Notes under the pieces: model-generated
Databases searched by the model: none
Seen by the model: only the letters and a program-made list of their open reading frames with translations
Told to the model about the DNA's origin: nothing
Shown: positions 54,601-63,660 of the stretch, piece by piece
How the letters are laid out: each line of letters starts with the position of its first letter
How positions within the stretch are numbered: the stretch's first letter is position 1
Assembly (NCBI GenBank): GCA_028752905.1
Contig: JAQNBH010000011.1
Span: 3,224,322-3,288,321, forward strand
Length of the DNA stretch: 64,000 bases
Reading direction: 5' to 3'
From: Cladorhizidae sp. MBARI D1340-BT2
Taxonomy: Eukaryota > Porifera > Demospongiae > Poecilosclerida > Cladorhizidae
Position numbers and translations under genes: made by a program

Positions 54601-56422
54601 TTACAAACCTGTGAAGGCCCAGCTACTAGATGAAAAGAGGTCTTGACCTTACATCACAATCATACAGAATCTACTCACTGTTTTTCACCGTGGGCTTCAG
54701 GATATCTTTTCAACAACTTGTGTAGAGATGATCTATCCTTTTAAAAGCTCGAAGCAAAGACGAGTCCCAGCAGCTAAAAAAAATTACTGCCACGAGGCAC
54801 AAATCTCGTGCGCTTTGGTGACCTTTTCGCGGATGCGCTGACCTTTAGTCAGCGTCACTGTGTAAAAGTCGCATAAACGTTAACTGCATTTGGTTGGTAA
54901 TGTTTGCGCAAAAGTCGCGTTAACGTTAACTGCATTTGTTTGCGTTGGTTGGAAACAGAAAGCATCTACGTGTGTTCAAAATAAATGCAACCGGCATGTT
55001 GTTTTTTTACCTATAAAGTACATTTACCCGTAAAAATATGAATGGGTCGCCCGCCTTATATATGCATGCTTGTGTCTGAACAGCCCATAACCCCCCGCAA
55101 GCCCTCCAAAACCGCCTCTCCCGCAAGCCCTCCAAAACTGCCTCGCCCGCAGGTCCTCCAAAACTGCCTCCCCCGCCAAAACTGCCCCTCCCCCCCATAA
55201 GCAAAAATATTAAACTTGTAGCACTACCAGGAGAGAATGAGTTAATGAGTTGGGAAGTGATGGTGGACATAGTTACTCGGTTAATCAACATGCTCGAGCT
55301 TTTTTTATTTTCCTTCACTTGCCACTCAATGCCACTCAATGCCCAGCATTCATTACTAGCACTATGTATTAATGTATTAGTGAAGGAGCCAAGGCATGCT
55401 CGGAGTTGATCTGGAGCTAATAGCCGCCAATACCTTATGCAGTGTTTAGATATGACTCGAGGGGGGGGGGGATTTTGCTATCCATTTTGTAAGTGAGGTC
55501 AGACCGATAGCAGGAGGGTTCTAACGTAAACCTGGTGGGGACACATGCTGGATCATCACCACACTGGGCTGACTATGGGGCACTCATGGTGGTGTACAGA
55601 ATCATCACCACACTGGGCTGACTATGGGGCACTCATGGTGGTGTACAGAATATCACCACACTGGGCTGACTATGGGGCACTCATGGTGGTGTATATCATC
55701 ACCACACTGGGCTGACTATGGGGCACTCATGGTGGTGTATATCATCACCACACTGGGCTGATTATGGGGCACTCATGGTGGTGTATATCATCACCACACT
55801 GGGCTGACTATGGGGCACTAATGGTGGTGTATATCATCACCACACTAGGCTGACTATGGGGCACTCATGGTGGTGTATATCATCACCACACTGGGCTGAC
55901 TATGGGACACTCATGGTGGTGTATATCATCACCACACTGGGCTGACTATGGGGCATTCATGGTGGTGTATATCATCACCACACTAGGCTGACTATGGGAC
56001 ACTCATGGTGGTGTATATCATCACCACACTGGGCTGACTATGGGGCACTCATGGTGGTGTACAGAATCATCACCACACTGGGCTGACTATTGGGGCACTC
56101 GTGGTGGTGTACAGAATCATCACCACACTGGGCTGACTATTGGGGCACTCGTGGTGGTATACAGAATCATCACCACACTAGGCTGACTATGGGGCACTCA
56201 TGATTGTGTATATATTTTGTTGATTGATCTCTAGCATCTGACCTGGTTGATTGGCTTTTGGCCAAAAAGTTGGTGGAGTCTCGAATTGAAGGTGTGGCAC
56301 TTGGGAAACTCCTGTTCGACACCGATTATATCCATCATGCTGTTGACGACCACCGTTTTGAAGATAGCTACCTCTTCTTTCGTTTCAGGACAGATGGTGA
56401 GAGATTGTTGCTAAGCAATAAG
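39611..56422 (+). CDS. DEP-domain protein gene, 5' three exons
   Basis: Exon 1 39611-39679 (23 codons), exon 2 39755-39848 and exon 3 56235 to about 56422 join in phase (0, then 1) at GT-AG sites. The product reads MAETSSTSV..., then LEVKDRTYHFKTYKSCFIA | SDLVDWLL, then DYIHHAVDDHRFEDSYLFFR, which is a complete DEP domain (about residues 25-110) with its usual YH..TY..CF, DWL and IHHV..H.F.D..L..RF landmarks. DEP domains in DEPTOR, P-Rex and RapGEF-type proteins mediate membrane or signalling contacts; this short region does not allow a subfamily call, though it looks DEPTOR-like. Intron 2 is 16.4 kb and full of transposons. Donor choice after exon 3 is uncertain (56423 or 56432). Further exons were not found and may lie beyond 64 kb. 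Confidence 0.82.
39960..40160. repeat. 27-bp minisatellite in DEP intron 2
   Basis: About seven imperfect copies of TTATGGCAACTATAATATAT plus AGGACTTG. Confidence 0.9.
40260..42776. mobile_element. hAT element, 2.5 kb, in DEP intron 2
   Basis: Perfect 13-bp terminal inverted repeats CAGTGTTGCCATA at both ends. A clear 8-bp target duplication was not found (flanks TGCAGAAG and CTATCAGC), so the flanks may have diverged. It carries one minus-strand transposase. Confidence 0.85.
40367..42249 (-). pseudogene. hAT transposase, several frame breaks
   Basis: Minus strand from 42249: a BED/TTF-like start (FCMKCSRDIN ... LRRHQETKLHKH), then LQIDETTDITVTQQAAIML with the first catalytic Asp, VGLGTDGVNVMLGARNSVM with the second Asp, CQTRWLSLEACVNHLIEQYE, and the C-terminal part WxxAISQIKDCLETEYRYST ... 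IPHGNADTERLFSHIG with the catalytic Glu and dimerisation segment. The order and all three catalytic positions fit hAT transposases. It is split into at least four frames (breaks near 41750, 41510, 41410 and 40930), so it is inactive but fairly young. It belongs to a different hAT lineage from the 58 kb element. Confidence 0.87.
43204..43440 (-). CDS. Unrecognised open exon-like segment
   Basis: On the minus strand a 78-codon frame ends in TAG at 43204. It begins directly after a TAG that could be an acceptor. Its composition is protein-like (KWNSVLPQPEDVPGITASAV, HYSYQTKSDIGRYAFLHRN) rather than repeat-derived. I do not recognise it. It could be the last exon of a minus-strand gene nested in the DEP intron or a transposon relic; no upstream exon was found. 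Confidence 0.3.
   Translation of the reverse strand, partial: KVTIALGISRKWNSVLPQPEDVPGITASAVHAANGFLENHYKDSHCTHYSYQTKSDIGRYAFLHRNSAAVRQYSRQLV
44000..44656. mobile_element. Fold-back element copy 5
   Basis: Arms related to those in the 16-29 kb array: TGGTTACCACTTTATAACTC and TAGATTCGATAAACTTCATG on the left, the reverse complement (CATACAATGAAGTTTACAGA, GGTAACCACAAG) on the right. A second inner inverted pair (AATGAGTGTTTTCATTAGGC and its partner near 44340) extends the hairpin. 43450-43999 otherwise shows nothing I can support. Confidence 0.8.
44715..44860. repeat. ~51-bp repeat, 3 copies
   Basis: CATGCCTGTAGCATCACAGC followed by AAAGATGGCGACC, three copies with small changes. Confidence 0.85.
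45440..45540. repeat. 36-bp repeat, 3 copies
   Basis: GCAGCAAGGGCTGTTTTGGG followed by GGTCTGTGGTTT, three tandem copies. Confidence 0.88.
45952..46192. repeat. 41-bp minisatellite, about 6 copies
   Basis: CCAGGTTTGTGAATATCTGT, TTACAGGGGTCACTGAGATG. 46193-47035 shows no supportable gene. Confidence 0.92.
47040..47870. mobile_element. Fold-back element copy 6, composite
   Basis: Opens with a G tract at 47047-47060, then GTTGTGGTTATGACTTTATG and CTCCGTAGATTCTGCACACT. The right arm is the reverse complement (GTTTGCAGAATCTACGGAGC, TTGTAACCATAAG). Extra internal arm fragments (GTGTGCAGAATCTACGC near 47525) suggest two overlapping or partly deleted copies. Confidence 0.75.
48079..48633. mobile_element. 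555-bp MITE related to the 6.4 kb element
   Basis: Terminal inverted repeats of about 31 bp: TATATGTGATGCGATCTGAA then AAAAGGGCCCAC, matched in reverse complement at the right end. These ends resemble the TGTGACAGGCTCTGGGAAAA / GGGCCCACTTCGCGC ends at 56805 and 63203. There is no coding region. The interior is unrelated to the larger element in the parts I compared. Confidence 0.85.
49452..49610. repeat. 28-bp minisatellite at piggyBac 3' side
   Basis: About five copies of GAGAGAAGTAGACGAAGGGA plus CAGGGAAC inside the element, directly after the transposase end. Confidence 0.88.
49620..51201 (-). pseudogene. piggyBac transposase, catalytic core deleted
   Basis: Exon 1 51201-51036 encodes an acidic start (MLSCEDVISQLLADDSGDSG) and ends at donor GTAAGT. 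Exon 2 starts at 50770 in phase and encodes a Gly/Arg repeat region (RGRGGRGGRGSTGRGRG). After a frame break near 50403 the piggyBac N-terminal domain follows (WEIKEPTPLKLDYT, EEMKAFVGMLIIMGV, LPYLELYWSTN, RTRFLELMRYVHVNS). The protein then jumps to the far C-terminal part (EARIFLAKSLIGSFSSRQRA) and a frameshifted cysteine-rich finger (CCVVCISKGYR ... FCKVPLCGG). The stretch holding the three catalytic Asp residues is absent, so it cannot be active. The internal RGG-like region is unusual for the family. Confidence 0.87.
51477..52344. other. Unassigned stretch with MITE empty site
   Basis: No gene is seen. At about 52034-52060 a stretch AAAGGGTCATCTAACTGGTT followed by GTGGTCT equals the flanks of the 2708-2840 MITE without the insert. 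Confidence 0.55.
52345..52780. repeat. 31-bp minisatellite, about 14 copies
   Basis: TTAGCTTGATTGCTTATAAT plus ACAGCACATCA or ACAGCACATGA. Period 30-32 bp. Confidence 0.94.
53175..55000. mobile_element. Possible unclassified DNA element, 1.8 kb
   Basis: AACATGCTGGTTGC at the left and its near reverse complement GCAACCGGCATGTT at the right, with further GCGTTCAACGTTA / TTAACGTTAACGC similarity just inside both ends. An internal palindrome at 53376-53725 pairs CACCTGAAGTATTGCAG with its partner CACTACTTCAGGTG. A 65-codon frame at 53993-54190 matches nothing I know. The boundaries and class are tentative. Confidence 0.4.
55078..55200. repeat. Short C-rich repeat
   Basis: Four to five imperfect copies of CCCGCAAGCCCTCCAAAACT plus GCCTC, giving Gly/Ala-rich frames on the minus strand that are not a gene. 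Confidence 0.8.
55535..56212. repeat. 46-51 bp minisatellite, about 14 copies
   Basis: ATCATCACCACACTGGGCTG, ACTATGGGGCACTCATGGTG, GTGTAT or GTGTACAGA. It ends about 20 bp before DEP exon 3. A G tract lies just upstream at 55460. Confidence 0.95.
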
Positions 56423-57650
56423 GTCAATGAGGTCAGCATGTGCCTACCTGCATGCACTAGCAGAGACAGACACACCTTTGCCCGGGCTATTGATGGAGTG
56501 CATTCCGTCATTTGGCCAGGTTCAGGTTGAATGTGTTTGGGGGGGGGACACTAGCAGCAGAGCCAACACCCGAGGGGAAGATGAGCGCAGGGAGATCTAT
56601 GTCTGCCCTAATATAAAAGAACATCTTGAGCAAAGTTTGGGCTTCCTATATTTAAAACTGATTCCTGGACAAATATATTGTAGCACAGTGCCATCAGTTT
56701 GATGTGAAATATATGTGTATATATAGTACATATATATGGATTTATGGTGTGTATGTATATGGATGTAGGGTATGTATATATATGGATGTAGGTATGTACA
56801 TATATGTGACAGGCTCTGGGAAAAGGGCCCACTTCGCGCAGATATTGAAATTGAGATACAACCTAAAACAATACCTAGGCCAAAATTTTATAAAATCCAT
56901 TTTATTAGCTTACAAGTATCTATTATCTTTTAGCTAACTTTCTGTGAAGTTTGATGATCTAAAAGCGTCTGCTTCAGGGTTGTATACAGAAATTTTGCCA
57001 AGGGGGGGCGAACTTGAGATATGGAAAAATAAGGGGGGGCGGAGAGCCTGGATGGTGCGGAAAGGGGACGTGCACCCTGGGCTTCCGCGTGGAGTACGAA
57101 AGTGTTTTACCCACAGGTATTTTTGCAGTACTAACTGTATATATAGCTGCTACTTATGATGGCATGCACTTTTTCTAAAATCTTTAGTACAACATTCCAT
57201 CTTAAATATTTGCTGAAGTTGCATGCTACGGCAATCAGCATATATAGATTAGATATAGTCACTTGTCACTCGTATAATGGAGGTGGGCTTTTGTGAAATC
57301 GAATTATGTTGCATTCCATGCATTTTCTTACAAAATCATGGACAACAGGTTTCATACACAATTTTTCTCTAGTTCTCTAGGGGGGGGGGGGGGGGGGGGG
57401 GGGGGGTGGAAATGGTTGGTCACTTGGTGCCCTAATTTTTGTTAATATTTTCTTAACATGTTCATAAGTCGTAAAAGGGGGGTCTGGGGGGAAGATCCCC
57501 CCATATTTTTTTTTGCTTTTACAATGTCTGAGGATAGCTATTTTGACTGACTACCAATGGCATTATGCTATACCGAACTATGGCTAGACTGTATATATTT
57601 CTCATGATATTGTAGCTGCTTGGAAAAAGGAGAGCATGTGTCATGACACG

Positions 57651-58022
57651 ATGACATCACACACCACCACGTGCTCTCCTTTGTAGGTTTGTCACTTCTT
57701 TTGTTTCTCCTTCTTTCCCACTCCCTCTCTCTCAGTATTTTTAACTCAGTCCATTATGTCATGGTCTTCAAGTCTAATCTTAGACATGATGTCATCACAC
57801 GCCACCACGTGTTCTCCTTTGTAGGTTTGTCACTTCTTCAGTTCCCTCCTTCTTTCCCACTCTCTCTCAGTATTTTTAACTCAGTCCATTATGTCATGGT
57901 CTTAAAGTCATCCACACCACCACGTGTTCTCCTTTGTAGGTTTGTCACTTCTTCAGTTCCCTCCTTCTTTCCCACTCTCTCTCAGTATTTTTAACTCAGT
58001 CCATTATGTCATGGTCTTAAAG
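57651..58022. repeat. ~120-bp direct repeats upstream of hAT transposase, 3 copies
   Basis: Each copy has CACCACGTG (an E-box, CACGTG), TTCTCCTTTGTAGGTTTGTC, a pyrimidine tract and AACTCAGTCCATTATGTCAT. They begin near 57651, 57788 and 57910 and stop about 45 bp before the start codon. A transcriptional or transposase-binding role is inferred only from position. Confidence 0.75.
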
Positions 58023-58067
58023 TCTCTATAAAAGAAACCTTACTAGCTGATTTCTCTTCATATTAAT

Positions 58068-60253
58068 ATGGATATTCGCTCATACTTTGCAAGTACTTCT
58101 CAAGCCTCTTCTCATGCTAATAGCAGCGATAGCGAAGATAGCAGAACAGATAGCTCTGAGCATGTCGAGGCATCTAGTCCTAGCCTTAGTCCTCCACCTT
58201 CAAAGAAAAGCAAGCAAAACAAACACCGCTCTTCTGTATCCACGAAGAGAAAATACTCTAAGAGCTGGGAGAAAGATTTCAGTTGGCTCTATTATGACGA
58301 GGATAGCGATGGTGCCTTTTGCAAGGTTTGCAAGCAATCTGGTCTGCAGCGTACTGGAGGAGTGTGGGTCACACAACCTTGCAGAAATTGGAAGAAAGCT
58401 GTTGAAAAAATGAAAGCTCATGCGAGAAGTGACTTCCATATCCATGCAACTCAAGCTCTTTTTGCAGCTAAAGGAGCAGCCAAAGGTGGAACAGTTGTAC
58501 AGCAACTCCAGAATGTTTTAGCTCGCAAAAGAGCTCAGAACAGAGCTGCAGTGAAGTGCCTGATCCTACTCACTCATTTTCTTACGAAAGAACAAGTTGC
58601 ACATTCGACAAAATTTGAGAAGCTGGTTGACGTGGTGGTTCGATGTGGCAGCCAACATTTGAAGCAATTCTTAGAAACTGCACCAAGAAATGCTGTGTAC
58701 ACATCAAGAGTGGCTGTGGTTGAATTCATCGAATCATTGGGGATATGGGTGGAGGAGTCGATTCTGAAGCGACTTCAAAAGGCACCTATGTACAGCCTCA
58801 TGGCAGATGAGTGCACAGATGTCACCAACGTAGAAGAATTGTCTGTGTTTTGCCGCTGGGAGGAAGATGGTGTACCAGTAGAGTGCTTTCTGGAGCTTAT
58901 TCCATTGAAGAAGGCTGATGCAGAGACCATCTATTCTAATCTCATCGATTGTTTAAAGAAGAAAGGTCTACAAGTCGGAAGAATAGTTGGATTGGGATTT
59001 GATGGAGCTGCAACTTTTTCTGGACGAAAGACCGGGGTTCAGGCACGTATCAAGAAACATACTCCTCACGCTCTGTTTATACACTGCCACTGTCACTTAC
59101 TGCAGTTGGCTTGTGTGCAAGCTGCCAATAAAACTCCTGGAATTGCTCATGTTTACAGAACATTGACTACTCTTTGGAAGCATTTTCGCAATTCCCCCAA
59201 GCGAGCAGAGTGTCTGAAGGAGGTACAGCACGTTCTTGAACTTCCAGAAATGAAAGTGATCAAGCCATCTGACACACGCTGGCTGGCACATGAAAGGTGT
59301 GTCAAAGCTGTCAAAGCAAGTTATTCTGCAATTGTAATCACCATTGGGAACATCTACGAGACGTCCCACGAGCCAGAAGCTCTTGGAATCCATGGTGCCC
59401 TCTGCAAATTGTCTACGATTGCAGCTATATATTTGCTTGATTTCACTCTACCACAAGTAGCCAAGCTCAGCAAAGCACTTCAGGCAGAGCAGCTTGACCT
59501 CTCGTTGATATCATTCCTTGTTGATGCTACTGTTAAATCCTTGGATGATGCAGTTTTGCCTGGAGCGAACTGGGTGTTGGAGCTTCTTGAAAACGTTGAA
59601 GACTTGAAGTCATCTACAAAGGTGTCTATTGACGCTGATAAAATACTTTCGTTCCAGAATGTTGTTGGTAAGCCTTTTGTTGCTGATTTAAAGGCCAACA
59701 TAACAAGCCGATTTTCTTCATCCAACGCTGTTGTATCAGCATTGTCTATATTCGATCCACGGAAAGTTCCAAAACCAGATTCAGTATCTTTTCCCACTAT
59801 GGAGACACGTCTGTTGAGAAACTGATTGCTCACTACGGAGAAGATAGAGATGCAGAAACATTGGATGGAGAAGAAACAGTGAAGACAGCCATGATTTCCA
59901 CTGAAATACTTACAGAGTGGAAAACATTCCGCCAGCTGTTAGTCAAGCAACCACGGGATACTACTGCATCACAGCTGAAAGAACTTGTTTCAAACGACAT
60001 GCTCAAGGCCATGTTTCCCAATTTGCACAAGATTGCCTCCATCTGCTTATCGATTCCAGTTTCTACTGCTTCTGTGGAGAGAAGCTTCTCACAGATGAAG
60101 ATGATCAAGACTCGTTTGCGTAATTCTCTAAGTGACTGCAGCCTTTCTCACCTTATGAGGATTGCTATAGAGGCACCAGAAGTACTCTCTGAGAGCGACC
60201 TTGAAGAGATCGTGGACGTATGGCAGAGAAAACCAAGAAGAACCTCAGTTTGA
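58068..60253 (+). pseudogene. hAT transposase, near-intact, one frameshift
   Basis: Frame 1 (58068-59825, 585 codons) has a Ser/Pro-rich start MDIRSYFAS, a basic stretch, a TTF-type zinc finger (SWEKDFSWLYYDED, FCKVCKQSG, H near residue 130), then the hAT core: LMADECTDVTNVEELSVF with the first Asp, GLGFDGAATFSGRKTGVQ with the second, FIHCHCHLLQLACVQAAN, and IKPSDTRWLAHERCVKAVK. The C-terminal dimerisation segment is in another frame to 60253: ICLSIPVSTASVERSFSQMK with the catalytic Glu. The break lies near 59790 in a T/C tract, so one indel (or a sequencing error) separates two otherwise complete halves. It is the same subfamily as the dead copies in the 16-31 kb array. This is the best-preserved transposase in the window. 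Confidence 0.92.
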
Positions 60254-60714
60254 CATTCCTATCATTTGAACCTGATATCATAAGCTTATTACACCTTTCT
60301 TGTATTACACCTTTCTTGACATTATTTTTAAAAAAATCTCTAATTTCAAGGGGGGGGCGAGAATGATACAAGGGGGGGCGAATGCCCCCCCCCCCGCCCC
60401 CCCCTAAATACACCCCTGTGCTTCTTGCCGAGCGTAGCCTTAGAAAACTCGGACTCAATTCTTCTCTACGCGTAACCGAGATTGAAGTTTAACTGCCGGC
60501 GGAAGAATACTACGTGCACACGGAAGTATGGGAGTTACCCGCACGCCTTTATAACACGTTACCACAGTAACAACAACAGCTACAGAATGACTTTTCAAAC
60601 TAGTGCTAAGAGAAGCTGCTAGAGCTGTGAATGGTTTGCTTCACTTTTGTGAGAAAGACCAACAACCCTTGCTGGATATCTTACAACTACTTCAACACTC
60701 CTTTTGAAGGAGAA

Positions 60715-62075
60715 ATGGACAGTGATGATGTGACTGGAGCAGCAAATCATGGTAAGTTTAGTGAAGACAGGTGTCCATAGCCAAAAAAAATATATCATAC
60801 TACTGAATAGCTGAATAGCAAAATATACACTGTATTGACAAAAATTTGTATTTAGGAGTAATGTGGAGTAATGTGTTGGAATTATAGTACATCTGTATGC
60901 ATACTATTTACAGAGACAGAACTTTTGTGCAATAGCAGAGTGGTAGAGGTTGGCAAGATGGGTGTGGAGGAGGAGATCAGTGAGGATGAAGAAATTGAGG
61001 AGGAAGATTTGGACCGTGATGAGCAAGTGAGTGAAGCCCTGGAGAATCTTCACATGATTGATGGCATCGAACCAACTCTTTCCAACATCGAGGAAAATAA
61101 GCAAGTTGGAGATTTCTTGGATGCTGGATGTGGTTGTCGTCTTCGTGATGGTGGAAGTTTCTCTCTCCCATTTTCCTTGACAGCATGTCTTTGATTTCGC
61201 TCACACTGCAATTCCCAGACACACAATGAGTTGGACATCTTGCTTGGGCAGCTCATGGCTACCTCAAATTCGATGGAGATGGTTCGGCATTCACTGTTGA
61301 GTAGACAGAAAAAGTACAGTGTGTCCTTCCATGTTTCGTTACCTTCACACTGTTGGCGAGAAACGAATGAAGAACTTGGTGACACACTTCAAGGACAATG
61401 GGCTTGCACCACGTGTCCATGGAAACACCAGGCGTCTTCCTCACAATGCCCTTGCATTTGCTTAGGTAGAGTTTATTGTCAGATTCTTACTAAACTATGC
61501 TGATCAGAATGGCCTGCTCCTCCCTGGTCGCATACCAGGTTATAGCAGATCTGACATCAAGCTGCTACCGTCTAGCGTGTCCAAGAGAGGGATCCGGAGG
61601 GTATATTGTGAAGCTGCTAACTTCACACCCTGTGCATGTCCTGCTGCATACTCCACCTTCAATAAGCTCTGGCAGTCACTGCTTCCATCCATTATTATTA
61701 TGAAACCTATGTCTGACTTGTGCTGGCAATGCCAACAGAACAGTACAGCTATCCTCCGAGCTGCTAACTGTCCTGATGTGGAGAAATGTGCAACTATAAA
61801 AGCATCAGAAGAGCACCTTCAAATTGTGCAGCTGGAAAGGTCGTTCTACAAAACCACCTGTGACGAGTGCTGGCGAGAAGTCCGAGAGTACTTCACCTGA
61901 AGATGAGAAGGATAGTACCTGTCTTTTGCCAGCTGTCCCCAAGCCTTCCAGCACTCCCTCCTCACCAACTGGTAATCAGAATAAAGAAGATTATCTTCCC
62001 TCTGCCAAGAAACGCACTTGTATGATCTGCAGAAAGGAGGGACATAACAGTAGATCAGCAACAATAAGTCTTTAA
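60715..62075 (+). pseudogene. Two-exon gene relic of an unnamed transposon-like family
   Basis: Exon 1 60715-60751 (MDSDDVTGAANH) ends at donor GTAAGT. Exon 2 starts at about 60911 after TTTACAG and stays in phase. Then: acidic EEEISEDEEIEEEDLDRDE, a Gly-Cys motif DAGCGCRLRDGG, THNELDILLGQLMATSN, FRYLHTVGEKRMKNLVTH, NYADQNGLLLPGRIPGYSRS, DIKLLPSSVSKRG, MKPMSDLCWQCQQNSTAILR, LERSFYKTTCDECWREV, and a zinc-knuckle-like TCMICRKEGHN near the end. The copy is broken by TGA at 61192, TAG at 61463, a frameshift near 61325 and another near 61900. I have seen this protein type repeatedly in invertebrate genomes as uncharacterised, but cannot name its superfamily. Its position inside matching inverted repeats suggests it is the element's own protein. 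Confidence 0.65.
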
Positions 62076-62214
62076 CCAATGTTGTTGTAACACTGTATAA
62101 TAATAATTATTCTTGTCCTACTTTTTATCTAATAATAGTTTGTTCTAACAACAACAAAAGAGAGAAAAATGGGTTAGGACAAGTAGCTGGCTTACTGCTG
62201 ACCTGAAACTAAGT

Positions 62215-62740
62215 TTAATAAACACTAACTGTAGGCTAGAAACATGTTAACTATGGGCTAGAAACTAAACACTAACTATGGGCTAAATAAATAAAGGCTA
62301 ACTGTGGGCTAGAAAACAAGTTAAACCAAGGCTACCTGTGAACAAAGGCTAACTGTGGGCTAGAAAACAAGTTAAATAAAGGCTAACTGTGGGCTAGAAA
62401 ACAAGTTAAATAAAGGCTAACTGTGGGCTAGAAAACAAGTTAAACAAAGGCTAACTGTGGGTTAGAAAAGAAGTTCAATAAAGGCTAACTGTGGGCTAGA
62501 AAACAAGTTAAATAAAGGCTAACTGTGGACTAGAAAACAAGTTAAATAAAGGCTAACTATGGGCTAGAAAACTAAAGGCTAACTGTGGGCTAGAAAACGA
62601 GTTAAACAAAGGCTACCTGTGAACAAAGGCTAACTGTAGGATAGAAAGCAAGTTAAACAAAGGCTAACTGTGGGCTTCTTAGAAAACAAGTTAAACAAAG
62701 GCCAACTGTGAGCTAGAAAACAAGTTAAACCAAAAAAGTT
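62215..62740. repeat. ~34-bp minisatellite GGCTAACTGTGGGCTAGAAA
   Basis: About 15 copies of GGCTAACTGTGGGCTAGAAA plus ACAAGTTAAATAAA, with shortened copies. It contains the GGCTA/GGGCTAG core found in other arrays. Confidence 0.93.
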
Positions 62741-62778
62741 ACAGTTGGTGGTTGAACACAGCTAGTAATATCTCTCAC

Positions 62779-62990
62779 CTGCTTTTCCTCCCAAGAATAG
62801 CTGCTTGATTCATGGAGGCACGAAGTTTTGGGGGGCTCTAGTGGTGTTCTAAGTCCTTGGCTGCGCCGTGGAAGCGAAGAAAAGCTCCTCCAAGAAGTGT
62901 GTGACTTTTCTCCACGAACTATGAAGGGCGTATCTTGTAGAATCACGTGCTACCTCAAAACGCGTAACGCGGAAGATTACTGAAATAGAA
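62779..62990 (-). other. Possible 5' exon on minus strand near element end
   Basis: A stop-free stretch ends at a good donor (AAAGCAG|GTGAGAGA at 62778). An ATG at 62813 would give MNQAAILGRKS before the donor; a longer frame upstream has no ATG. The surrounding sequence is CpG-rich (CGCGTTACGCG near 62962). The acceptor and following exon were not found, so this may be an unrelated relic. Confidence 0.3.
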
Positions 62991-63203
62991 AATTTCCCCG
63001 TAAGTAAACATTGAAAGACCGTTTTCATGGAATTATGGCCTTGTACTTAGCTGTGTTAGATCGGTCGTAGCTCAGCAAACCAACTAGCTATGATGACGCT
63101 TCTTAGACCATTTTGAAGGTAATAAGGTGTGCTATATCTTAGTGCCAATAACTCAAATTTTATATCTTGCGCGAAGTGGGCCCTTTTCGCAGAGCCTGTC
63201 ACA

Positions 63204-63660
63204 TATGGATGTATGATAATATATATATATATGGTGGTATGTATATAATTATATGGATGTATGGTATGTATATAAAGATGTAGGGATGTATGTATATGGA
63301 TGTAGGGTATGGGGTATGTACATATATGGATGTATGATAATATATATATATGGTGGTATGTATATATATGGATGTATGGTATGTATATATATATATAAAT
63401 ATAGATGTATGGTATGTATGTATATGGATGTAGGGTATGTATATATATATATATATGGTGGTATGTATATATATGGATGTATGGTATGTATATATATATA
63501 TATATAAATATAGATGTATGTATATGGATGTAGGGTATGTACATATATGGATGTAGGGTATGTACATATATGGATGTACGGTATGTACATATATGGATGT
63601 ACGATATTTATATATGGTGGTATGTATATATATGGATGTATGGTATGTATATATGGGCTT
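63204..63660. repeat. Microsatellite TATATGGATGTATGGTATGT
   Basis: AT-rich array of TATGGATGTA, TGGTATGTA and (TA)n blocks, matching a shorter array at 56705-56804. The long Tyr/Ile/His ORFs on the minus strand are repeat translations. 63661-64000 shows nothing I can support. Confidence 0.93.

Larger units (their letters stand above)
56975..60418. mobile_element. Nested hAT element, 3.4 kb
   Basis: Left end CAGGGTTGTATACAG, right end reverse complement CAGGGGTGTATTTAG, both followed inward by G-rich GGGGGGGCG blocks. Flanking 8-mers are imperfect (TCTGCTTC and TGTGCTTC agree at 7 of 8 if the boundary is shifted by one or two bases). It contains a long G tract at 57380-57406, three direct repeats before the transposase, and the transposase itself. 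Confidence 0.83.
56805..63203. mobile_element. 6.4 kb inverted-repeat-bounded element, unplaced superfamily
   Basis: Left end TGTGACAGGCTCTGGGAAAA then GGGCCCACTTCGCGCA; right end is the reverse complement with one or two changes, giving about 36 bp of inverted repeat. Both sides are bordered by the same TATGGATGTA microsatellite. Inside are a nested hAT (56975-60418), a plus-strand gene relic of an unnamed cysteine-containing family (60715-62075), a GGCTAACTGTGGGCTAGAAA minisatellite, and a possible minus-strand exon near 62.8 kb. The 48079-48633 MITE has related ends. No target duplication can be defined because of the flanking microsatellite. Confidence 0.7.

Noticed and set aside
62725..62946. 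73-codon minus-strand ORF
   Set aside because: It opens without an ATG (GTG) and has an upstream in-frame TAG; only the donor-ending part is kept, as a tentative exon.
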